Positions 40,101-48,590 of a stretch of 64,000 nucleotides of DNA are shown piece by piece (position 1 is the stretch's first letter; each line of letters begins with the position of its first letter). A program made the position numbers and the translations under genes. The DNA is from Holacanthus passer (Eukaryota; Chordata; Actinopteri; Pomacanthidae). The notes under the pieces were generated by a model that worked only from the letters and a program-made list of their open reading frames with translations, had not been told where the DNA came from and did not search any database. The stretch is taken from contig JAFREQ010000041.1 in assembly GCA_025331565.1 (NCBI GenBank), forward strand, positions 372,001 through 436,000, written 5' to 3'.

Positions 40101-43100
40101 TTACTGCTTTTCTTTGTCATTTATGATAGTAAATGAAGGTTTTAGACTGATTTTAGATTGTTGGACAAAAGAAGAAGAATTTGAAGATGTCACTTTGGGC
40201 TTGGGAAATTGTGATGGGCAGATTAATTGATAATGAAAATGAAAGTTGAAGCCCTACTTATAATTGAGCATGTCCTTTTTTTATGCTGAATACCATGTTG
40301 TATGCCATTGGCTCTAACTCAAACCTTCTCCAGGATACTTTTAGTGACCTCTAGCCGTGTTTTACTAACTTAAAACATTTCGCAAAAACACAGAACTTTG
40401 ATGTTGCTACTCTGATTTATGCTCTTAGTGGAAATATAATCAGTACAGTACAACATGATAGATTCGTAGGAATTTGGTTAGATAGTGGATCACAGCTTAG
40501 AAAATTCATATTGAACACCAGGAACAGAGCTTGTTTCGTCCTTCAAAACAGAAAAAGCATTATGCAATCCACTGTACTGCCTACACTGGATTATCTAGGC
40601 ATACTGTATGGCCATGCTGCCGCCACTATCCTTGAACTAGATATTCAAAGTTCAAAGTGCCACAGCTTGACTATACTATGAACCTTCTTAATGTATCTGT
40701 GTGTGTGATGAGTGGTTCATGCAAATGCATTGTGTTGTTGTGATGTCGTGTATACATAATTTGTTTTCAGCTCTCTTCTGTCATCTTGGATAAATAGAGC
40801 TTCTATTTGCTGTTTCCCCATCGTCTCCTCTTCCTCTTCGTTTATCCTGGGTGTTACACTGGATTACAGCCATAAGACAGCTGCGTTCATCTGTTTCCTT
40901 TATGTGTCCACAGATGAAACACGTGGAGGAGCGTTTTGGAGCAGACGCCAATAAAGAAGTTCTGCTCATGTGTATCGGCATCACTTCCTGCGTGGGCCGT
41001 CTCATCTTTGGCAGGGTGGCAGACTATGTCAATGGAGTCAACAAAGTCTACCTGCAGGTGAGTGCCTGGCCTCAAAGTTTTAGGACCTTCTCTGTACTTT
41101 GGGACTTGAGCCATACTTGGTACAGCGTTTTTATAACAAAGCTGCTTGTAAGCAAATATTTATGCTGATAAAAATGTCAAAATCCAGCTGGAAGCTACAT
41201 CATACATATCTGCTCTGTAAATCACTTGTCCTCTGTTCTTTGAGAAAAAGGACAGGGACACTGCCTCAAGTCGGCTGAGGTGACCAGGAGCATTTTCCCA
41301 AAAGACCCTTTTTCTTCCCTTAATAATAAAAAAAACTATTAACAATACATTTAAAACCACATTTAATATATTTGACTGCCAAAAGAGATGACTGAATGTG
41401 ATGTCAGGTGGGACTTACTCTCACCACTGAAAACTATCTGAAACAGCTGTTAGATGCTCATGTGATGGACATGTGATACTAAAGCTTTTTAATGACACCT
41501 AAACTAAGATGGACTTGGATGGAAACTGTACCCTGAAAATGACAAAATGAAGATTATTAAGCCATTAAATAAACAAGTACAAGTTTGAAGGACAGTTTTC
41601 ATGTGAACACTCTCTCTTGTCCTTTTAGGTGACGTCCTTCTTCATCATCGGCCTCATGTCCATGATGATCCCTCTGTGCAACATCTTCGGTGGACTGATC
41701 GCCGTGTGCCTGCTGATGGGGCTGTTTGATGGCTGCTTCATCTGCATCATGGCCCCTATCGCCTTTGAGCTGGTTGGGGCCAAAGACGTGTCCCAGGCCA
41801 TCGGCTTCCTGCTGGGTCTGATGTCCGTGCCCATGACTGTGGGACCCCCCATTGCAGGTAATACAAGAGTAGTCATAATACTGTATTAATGCTCTCACTC
41901 AGCCACTTATATACTTATATGATATATGGTCATTGATCACTGAATATTGTCCATGTCAGAATGTGAGTAAAGCATGGTGGTTTAAGGTGTTGACACTAGC
42001 TCCAGAGGTGGTGCTCTGTAGCAGACCCTGACCTCTGACCTCTCTGTGAAGGCAAATCAGAGAAAAAAAGCTTTCCCTGCTGGGATCAGTAGATACTTTA
42101 TCTTCATTCTGTATTTTTTTTTATAATTCAGAACAGCAGAAAGAAGAGACAGTCATTGAAAAGCACTGCCAGAAAATGACTGTGAATAATGAATACATCA
42201 TGTATCTGTCTTTTTCCATATTTATTGTGAATCTCTTTAATAATTTATTGTAAGGCCAAATATCTGTTGTCGCTGCAGCAATAGATATTTTAAAGATCTG
42301 ACATCTGAAGATGCGACTTTAAAATGGAACGTGTAACTTTGGCCTCTGCCCTCCGATTCTGTGAACGGATGGACTCAAAAAGAATTCCTGCAGCATTTTA
42401 GTGAAGCTCCCTTCTAAGATAAAGAAGAAAAGTCATTTCTTAATGAAGGCTTTTGGCACCATCTAGTGTTTATTTTGGCACTTTGTAGGGTGCAGATAAG
42501 AAGCACACACTGTATTGTGTCCATTTCATGGCAATTACACGACCTCTTCAACTCTGAAATGCAAATAAAAGCTGCATTGTAACGTACATTGGCTCATATG
42601 AGCGTCACGTGCAAAGTGCTTGAACCGTCTGACAAGACAAGGAAGTCATTTTCCTTAGCTAGAGATGCAGTATGTATGACTATTAAACTTTCCCCCTCCA
42701 AAGAGACCAGTGTTGCTCAAGGAAACATTATCATGTGAGTGATTGCAGACACAGGACTTGAACTTCCCCTGAACTGAACGAGTGACTCACTTCAGAAATG
42801 TTCACACACAGAAGAGAAACCATATTATGAGGAGAAACAGAGCTAGGCAGGATATTGCTGACGTGTTTACATGCACTAACCTGGTTGCTGTAAAACTCTA
42901 AAATCAACTGTGCGGTGGGTCACTGTGGAAACTGCATTATTTAGACTTATATAGCCTACAAGAGTGTCAGGTTCAGTTTTTGTCTGACTTTGAATTTATG
43001 ATTTTGAAGACATGGCTACTGGTCTTCCCCTTCATCCTGCTGTCACTTTGACTGTCTAAAGTCTTTGTCATGCACATGTGCACATGTTAAAAAGCAATTA

Positions 43101-43588
43101 GAAATCCGGTTCCATCTTTCTTCAGGACAAATCTAGTTGGGGAAATCAGGTTTCTCAAAATAGCCACAGCTACTAGTGGCTAGATAATCCTGTTTATTGT
43201 TGACCTTCCAGGCTCCAATAAGGTCAGTGCTGTGATTGTGGGTCAAAGCCTTAGGCCGAACCACTACTGATGACCTGTGACCTCAATGTGCCATACAGCA
43301 GTCCAGTTGGAGTCATAATGACGTCCCTATTTCTTTCTCTCCCTGTCTCTGGTTACAGGTTTCCTGAGGGACAGACTGGGTAGCTACGACGTGGCATTCT
43401 ACCTGGCAGGCATACCCCCGATCATCGGAGGAGCCGTGCTGTGTCTGATACCCTGGGTGGAGGCCAGGCGCAAGAGAAGGGAGAAGGAGGAGGCCCTGAG
43501 TAGGGACCAGGAGGTCAGCCAGAAGATGATAGAGCACGAGAAGGCTCAAGGAGAAGCACGCAGCAAAACTGGAGAGTCTGTCCTCTAA
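13229..43588 (+). CDS. slc16a10: Monocarboxylate transporter 10 (aromatic amino acid / thyroid hormone transporter TAT1)
   Basis: Coding exons are 13229-13565, 31360-31504, 33848-34277, 40914-41057, 41629-41857 and 43359-43588, all GT-AG. They join to 504 residues, against about 515 in human. The ATG has A at -3. Residues 1-60 form an acidic, Glu-rich cytoplasmic tail. TM1 opens with the MCT signature EGGWGW at 64-69, and the second signature (YFKKRLGLVNGIVTAG) starts at 192. Long near-identical stretches to vertebrate MCT10 follow, such as CGCSFAYQPSLVILGHYFKK and GLFDGCFICIMAPIAFELVG. The protein should be a 12-TM plasma-membrane facilitator of Trp, Tyr, Phe and iodothyronines. The paralogue slc16a2 (MCT8) is the main alternative; linkage to rpf2, mfsd4b and rev3l favours slc16a10. 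The first intron is 17.8 kb. Nothing is broken. Confidence 0.95.
13304..13340 (+). repeat. GAG/GAA tract coding poly-Glu in slc16a10 exon 1
   Basis: A near-tandem GAG/GAA run encodes two Glu blocks (EEEE-KK-EEEE, about residues 26-35) in the N-terminal tail. Such tracts commonly vary in length between individuals. The N-terminal tail of MCT10 is poorly conserved, so variation is probably tolerated. Confidence 0.7.
14305..14590. repeat. Dispersed teleost repeat (TTCAATTCAATTTTATTTAT type)
   Basis: It begins with three TTCAA-type units and TTTTATTTATATTGTGCCAA. It continues 'caaatcacaacagaagtc', 'catgagcaagcacttggtga', 'gaggaaaaacttccttttaa', 'gcagaaacctcaaacagaac', 'caggctctagatgggcagcc'. This matches a very common percomorph interspersed repeat that I recall in the same order. 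It is non-coding and in intron 1 of slc16a10. Confidence 0.75.
15595..15805. repeat. Dispersed teleost repeat ('ttgcctcaaagagcttcaca' type)
   Basis: The text 'ttgcctcaaagagcttcaca', 'atctgtacagcaaaggacat', 'gaaagaaacttcaggaagag' and 'caacagaggaga' occurs in the order of a repeat widespread in spiny-rayed fish. The copy is diverged and lies in intron 1 of slc16a10. The family comparison is from memory. Confidence 0.65.
18401..18510 (+). mobile_element. tRNA-related SINE fragment
   Basis: It starts with an A-box-like 'tgtagctcaggaagtagagt' and ends 'ttgctttggatgaaagtgtc' and 'tgctaaatga'. This ending is the hallmark of a fish SINE/repeat tail (GCTTTGGATAAAAGCGTCTGCTAAATGA). The B box is not recognisable. 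It lies in intron 1 of slc16a10. Confidence 0.6.
24666..24679. promoter_or_regulatory. Palindromic RFX (X-box) motif in slc16a10 intron 1
   Basis: GTTGCCCAGGCAAC is a perfect inverted repeat (GTTGCC-2-GGCAAC), matching the RFX dimer consensus. It is far from any exon. Function as an enhancer is inferred from the motif alone. Confidence 0.4.
25660..26110 (+). mobile_element. Degraded Tc1/mariner transposase
   Basis: The + strand encodes, with interruptions, PTVKHDGGN and RGCF (25699-25743), matching the TVKHGGGSxMVWGCF block. LQQDND (about 25865-25882) carries the second catalytic Asp, and QSPNLNPSEHLWG (about 25958-25996) carries the catalytic Glu in the PxLNPIEHLW block. Stops and frame changes lie between them, so the copy is dead. 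The inverted terminal repeats were not located. It lies in intron 1 of slc16a10. Confidence 0.8.
28400..28995. repeat. Dispersed teleost repeat with internal sub-repeats
   Basis: Recurring phrases are 'gaggttgatgtttttggctt' and 'gaggttgacatttttg', 'caaggtccctagaggatgaa' and 'caaggtccccagaagatgag', 'atgccatgaaatttgg', and 'taatgacattcccattaggc'. They follow the order of a common acanthomorph repeat built from about 100-base units. It is non-coding, in intron 1 of slc16a10. Confidence 0.7.
31078..31125. repeat. (GT)n microsatellite
   Basis: A run of more than 20 uninterrupted GT units lies about 235 bases upstream of slc16a10 exon 2. It creates spurious His/Thr-repeat frames on the minus strand. 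Confidence 0.9.
32822..33475 (-). mobile_element. Degraded LINE (CR1/L2/Rex-type) in slc16a10 intron 2
   Basis: Read on the minus strand, 33470-33330 encodes HNILFNKLLSTGFDECAYSW followed by FKSYLQ, matching the reverse-transcriptase palm region. KGVPQGSILGP (about 33308-33275) is an exact hallmark motif. After a frame change, DADNIIFYAT (about 33225-33200) corresponds to the YADD region. The left part, 'tttattcaggaagtcttatt' and 'gagtttaagatctcatta' at 32826-32864, resembles the antisense 3' end of fish LINEs. Frameshifts make it a relic. Confidence 0.75.
37842..38122. mobile_element. hAT-like MITE with intact 8-bp target-site duplication
   Basis: The left end TAGGGCTGAACAAT and right end ATTGTTCAGCCCGA form a 14-base inverted repeat with one mismatch. 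The element is flanked by identical CATGAAAG at 37834-37841 and 38123-38130. An 8-bp duplication is typical of hAT transposition. The 281-bp element has no coding capacity and lies in intron 3 of slc16a10. Confidence 0.85.
38279..38470 (-). repeat. Possible antisense LINE 3' end
   Basis: 'tcaagagatttatttgtcac' and 'atgcacaattgtagatgtac' resemble the antisense end of fish LINEs that contain TTTATTGTCACATGCAC. There is no coding part. The call rests on resemblance. Confidence 0.35.
39953..40256. mobile_element. hAT-like MITE (TAGRGCTGCAAC ends)
   Basis: The left end is TAGAGCTGCAAC. The right end read on the minus strand is TAGGGCTTCAAC, and the flanking interior has 'aattaattgattagtcgatc'. 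This is the abundant acanthomorph 'TAGGGCTGCAACTAACGATT' element. The flanks CTTACACC and CTTATAAT agree at 5 of 8 positions, which suggests a decayed target-site duplication. It lies in intron 3 of slc16a10. Confidence 0.75.
42029..42041 (-). promoter_or_regulatory. Exact DR1 nuclear-receptor motif in slc16a10 intron 5
   Basis: TGACCTCTGACCT reads AGGTCA-G-AGGTCA on the minus strand, two perfect half-sites with one base between. DR1 elements bind HNF4 or RXR heterodimers such as PPAR-RXR. It lies 172 bases past exon 5. Binding is inferred. Confidence 0.4.
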
Positions 43589-44741
43589 GAGCCTCGCTGA
43601 ACAGACTGAAAGAGCGACACACGGGGTCAGACTGAGACTGCTGAGTACTGAGATACAGTATATGTGATTTTTAGCCAAGATTGTAATGACTGCCTTCTGT
43701 GGGAGAATGTCAGAAAATGCCAAAGCGAGGAAACATATCGAATAGAGAGTCATAGGCTGAAGTACACTTTAACATGAATGTGATCCTGAAGAACTATGCA
43801 TTAGATTGTTTCAATTAGACCGAACTAATCTTACAACAGGCAACTTGAATTTTTAAATGAAAATGGAGAAAACTGCACATTTCGTATTTGTCACAAGGGA
43901 ATGAAGGCATGCTGTTCTAACTATAAATGCAGCGTCATAGCTGCTGGTTCATTCTTTAGCCAGTGTCTCTGCCGAAACCAACACTTTCAGATGGCATTCT
44001 TAAGGGTAAGGTGGACTTGCATCATTCTTTACAATCAGTTTTCAACACTACCATATGTTTTTAGATGTAGAAATAATATGGCATAAAAAGGAAACCAGTC
44101 ATGTATGGAAACTTAACTTGATTTAGCCCCAATCAATATCTTTGTTTTACGTCAGTGCAAAGCAAACTTGTCTGCTAAAGATTTCTCATTGAAGCTGCCA
44201 TCTTTATTGTCTCCAGCGTCCCCTCAGACAGGATTCCCCTGTTAATGCCATCTTAAAGCATGCCAAAATTGTAAATATTGGGGGTAATCTGTTCAGAGTA
44301 TTTTAAAGAGATTTTAATTATCTCTCCTCAGAGAAGTGCTGTGAGAGATTTGGGGCTCAGGAGGTCATATTTAGTCTTAATTACAAAGCTCTGGGATCAT
44401 CTGAGCTGTGAAGGTGCTCAGTCACTTCAAGGGAAGCAGCTTTAAGCACAATTATTTTACATCTTAAGACAGGCAGCTCTGTCCCCCAGGCTGGATCCAT
44501 GAAATCTGATTTTTTAGACAATGGACTGTACCCAAGGTTGGGTTAGACCTTCGGGGGCCCAAAGGGTCAAGGTTCACCGTGTTGCAATTAGCTTGTGGTA
44601 ACTGATTGCTGATTATATATATAAACTGAAATGATCTTAAGGATACACCTGTATTATTCCATGATCTGGAGGTCGCATGGTGTGTCCCGAGGTGAAATCC
44701 ACATTTAAGGCCTTTATTTAAGTTTACATTATGCTTCTATG

Positions 44742-45175
44742 CAGTGGCTTGGCGTGACGTTTCTGCTAGGTGGGGCTATGGTCCTATATGTAGGTCCCTG
44801 TATTTTGGCTGTAACCATGCACCGTACAGCGTAGCTGTCTGGAGCTTGTGCAACAATACATCATTCAGTAGAACGTCAGAACTCTGTCAAATCTTAATAC
44901 ACAAACATGAAACACAGTGTATTTTTCAGTGTGATTAAACTTCCTGAGAATGGCATCTCCGATATAAATTGCAAATTTACATTCAAATCAGCTTAGAAAT
45001 CAAAGAAAACACTTCACAACATGCCTGAGAATCATCGGCAACAGTTGCCTGTATATCCATGCAGGAACTGCTGATAGCTTGTTTGGCAGACTTTTAATCG
45101 CCTCATATTACTTTTCAGTAAATTGTTTGTCATCATTGCTGCTACTAGCTGATCTGACCGCACGCCACGCCACTG
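44742..45175. mobile_element. hAT-like MITE (CAGTGGCKTGGCGTG ends)
   Basis: The left end CAGTGGCTTGGCGTG and the right end (minus strand CAGTGGCGTGGCGTG) agree at 14 of 15 positions. The flanks CTTCTATG and CTTACAAG agree at 5 of 8 positions, consistent with a decayed 8-bp duplication. The 434-bp element has no transposase and sits in the likely 3'UTR of slc16a10. Confidence 0.75.
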
Positions 45176-45319
45176 CTTACAAGGTGTATATTCCTAAATA
45201 CAATTGTGGTTAATCAAATTACCACAAACTAATTATTGTTAACTAACAAAACATTCATGCAAAGAGAAATCAAACCATGTCCCTGAGTAACCTTGACAGG
45301 GTTGTGTGCAGGTTTTACA

Positions 45320-45615
45320 GCAATATCTTTAAGGGAATAGTTTGACATCTTAAGAAATATGCTTATTTACTTTGTTGCCAAAGGCTAGGTGAGAAAATCG
45401 ATCCCACTATCTGTCCGTTAAATATATAGCTACTGCCAGCAGCCGTTAGCTTAGCTTAGCACCCAGACTGAAAACAGGTGAAACTGTTGGGCAGCATCTG
45501 TAAAGCTTACTACTTAAAATGTGTTATCTTATTTGTATAATTCATACAAAACAACTAATGTAAAAAACAAAACAAGTTGTGTTTTAATGTGGGGTTGTGT
45601 GACTTCCTGGATTCT
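45320..45615. repeat. Dispersed teleost repeat ('agcttagcttagca' type)
   Basis: 'ttaagggaatagtttgacat', 'gagaaaatcgatcccactat', 'gccagcagccgttagcttag', 'cttagcacccagactgaaaa' and 'gtgtgacttcctgg' occur in the order of a common percomorph repeat. It lies in the likely 3'UTR of slc16a10. Confidence 0.7.
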
Positions 45616-46739
45616 TGTAAGCATATTTCCTAAAATGTCAAATCATTCTTTTAACAACAAAAACTCTTAGCCAGCACATGTACACCTACTTTCAGTCATG
45701 ACCTTAGCCATTAATTCATAAGGATCATCTTAACATTGTGTTTGTGTGCATGTCAATTAATTGACAGTAGTATTTACATTAAGTAGTATTTCTTTTTTAC
45801 GTATATAACCAGTGGTGAGACTTGTTTCTAAAGTTGTTCTTTTTTCTCTGTACTTTGGTCCAATGTTTTACATATACTTTCATTGTCTGACATAAACTTA
45901 CAATGTCATGCTTCTGATTAAGTGGAAAAAGTTCATATAAGAAAATGAACTTTGTCTCGTCGCTGACTCCAGATCGTAAAACAGCTGTCACCGTCACAAC
46001 AACTGCTCCCCTGCTTGAATGGATGACCTCTTAAACGGACCCAAAACAACACAAATTACTAGTGTATAGTGTGTGTAGTTCCTCACCACTTGATAAAAAA
46101 GCATCACACATTTACACATTTACTGACAGTATCATTTTAGAGACTAAGTCTCCACTGTTTGAAATGGAACTAATGGCATGAGTTTGACTAATCACTGACT
46201 GTGTGACCATAAGTCAAGTCAAGTTAATCATTAACTCTGTACTCAGTTCTTTAACCTTCAGTGGAAAGGTTTGTTTTATGTTTTCATATTTTATTTATTT
46301 TTTAGTTTTTGTGGAGAATGTAATGCTGTAATTGATGCGCATTTGCCTAAAGCCTTGATTTCATTTACTGAAGACCAAAATGTACTGAAATGAATATAGC
46401 TGGAAGTGTATTAATCGTCCTGTTCTCTTGCTGTCATACATCTCCCTAAAGCCTACAGGCAGTGTCAGTGAACATGTTAGGAACTGACTCATCACTCTGT
46501 CACTGTTGACAGTGATAGATGGCTTTTGGGAAACTCAGAAACCTTTTGGAAAACAGTGCACCAGCATTTCTGTGGGTCAGTGGTGTTTCCTCTACAGACC
46601 TATGACACCGTCTACCTCAGATGTTGTAAAAGTGTAGAGCTCTGCCCCCGTCTGGACTATCCCACCGTCCCTGTTCCTCCGTCAGAGGCAGTCCTACTGA
46701 GTAGTGTTCATGTTTGAGCAGTGTGACTCAAGAAACACA

Positions 46740-46745
46740 AATAAA
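46740..46745 (+). terminator. Candidate slc16a10 polyadenylation signal
   Basis: A canonical AATAAA, followed by a GT/T-rich region at about 46764-46800. It is the best visible 3' end for slc16a10; the true cleavage site is unknown. Confidence 0.4.
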
Positions 46746-47744
46746 CTGAAAAGCCTTAGAAAATGATTTGTCCGAGCTTTGCTCTTTAATGAAGTGCTTT
46801 TGCTGCTCAGAACCAGAAATGCCTTTTTTTTTTTTACAAAACAAGTGTAAGAAACTTCAACAGCGTTTACATCTTTTTTCCTCTCATATATATTTTTTTA
46901 TGATTAAATCGCATCCGTTGCCTTTCAGTTCAAGCTTATCTTTTTGAATGACATTCATGACTGTTTATAGCACAGTTTAGCTTATTTTGACACTGTTTTT
47001 CTTTTCCATTATAGTGCTAGTAACTAATGAAAGGCTAATTTCTTGTGAAAGAAATTACTTAATTTGTACCTCTGAATTTTGATTGTAAACCTCTTTGCCA
47101 TACACGCGTGTATGTTTCATTATGCTTAATCACTATTTTACTTACTCTTTTAGTTATTGCCTCATACATGCTTCTTGAAATGATCTGTGAAATCCAAAGA
47201 GACATTTTGAAAAAAGTTTTTTGCTTGAGACAATTTGCCTGTTGCCTATGTGTCCGCAGAGGCTTAGTTTGGCATTAGGAGTTTTAATTGAGCTTATCTG
47301 CTATATTGCATTTTGACTCTCTCACATCTAATCCAACCACTGGCTTTAGTCAGAATATCACTGCATGCATTTTTTTTTGCTTCAAGTACAGACAAAGATT
47401 TACTTTATTGCAAGAAATGCATCTTTGCTACTTTGATCCTATTTCTCCATAATTTGTCTTAATTTCTGTTCAGTTATTGCTTACGTTTGTTTTATTCATA
47501 TCTCATGAGTTACCACAAATGTTTTCTCCTAAAATATTACTTGTCATACTTTCCTATCTGCTACAGGATGTGTGGTGAACTACAGTATATGCAATGTAAT
47601 ATTATGTAAACACAATCAGATTTCAACATTTTCAAGACAGTAAAGATGTTTAAATTTTCTGTGACTATCTCCTAATTTATCTTTCTATGTCTGTGGCGGG
47701 TGCAGTCTGTCATCACTGACTTCTGGCCTTCTATTTAATAATAC

Positions 47745-47822
47745 TTATTATGATAATAACCTTAACTTGTGTAGCACCGTTCATACAAGAAATGCAGCTC
47801 AAAGTGCTTTACAACAAAGATG
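47745..47822. repeat. Dispersed fish repeat fragment
   Basis: 'aacttgtgtagcaccgttca' followed by 'gctcaaagtgctttacaaca' matches the start of a repeat common in teleosts (TTTATATAGCACCTTTCAAA through AAAGTGCTTTACA). It is a short, diverged copy. Confidence 0.5.
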
Positions 47823-48514
47823 TTACATGCACCGAGTGCTTCACATAAAAAGCTAAGGGCAGGTGGTGTAAAGCTGAATATGATGGACATAACCAGATAC
47901 CGTATTTTACGTGCCTGCCACTTCCTCACAGCCTCAACAATGAATGAACTGTGAACAAACTGCTTCTTTACCATCTCTTGACCTATATTTGGGTGATTAA
48001 GAGACTTTTGTTTCCATGAGTTGAGGCTCTCCTAGGAATCCTTCCCATGCTATGTACCCAATTCTCTACCATTTACACGCTTTATCAGGTTGTACTAGAG
48101 TCATGGTTGCCCATAGTTCTAATGGAAGCAGGATTTGTGAGCAGTCTGAAAGTGCTGCCTGGGGGGGCTTCACTCAGGGAACAAATATTCTCAATGTATG
48201 TGGCGACCCAGGAGGTAATGATTGCCCTATATGTGGATATCCAAGGGTCCGGGGGGGTTGCCACCAAAATAATATGTTTGACTAGAAGAAAATTGCCCAA
48301 AAACAGCTTATGGTTAATACAAACACAAACGCACACAGTTTGTATAAACTATAGAAATGTTTATTAGATTTTGACAATATTACTTTCAAGTTATTCATCC
48401 TTTCTTAAGCAAATGTTCAGGCATTTTGACATCAAAATAGTGGTAGATAGATTTATTGTTGGTCAATTGTCATGGCCAGCCATTATTTGTTGGTGACAAA
48501 TAGTCCATTCCACC

Positions 48515-48590
48515 AACACAGATGACACAACTGTGGTTGTGTCAGATGACACAACTGTGGTTGGACTTATCACAAGAGCAGACAAGACAT
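48515..48590 (+). mobile_element. LINE reverse-transcriptase scrap with internal duplication
   Basis: The + strand encodes TDDTTVVVSDDTTVVGLITR. ADDTTVVGLI is the catalytic-site phrase of many fish LINE reverse transcriptases. The 20-base unit at 48520-48539 is repeated exactly at 48544-48563, which keeps the frame and doubles the DDTTVV phrase. No other part of the element is recognisable nearby. Confidence 0.55.

Larger units (their letters stand above)
43589..46760 (+). other. Probable slc16a10 3'UTR
   Basis: No further coding sequence follows the stop at 43586-43588. The first canonical AATAAA that I found lies at 46740-46745, about 3.15 kb downstream, so the 3'UTR is probably long, as I recall for human SLC16A10. 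It includes a MITE (44742-45175) and a dispersed repeat (45320-45615). An earlier non-canonical poly(A) site is possible. Confidence 0.45.
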
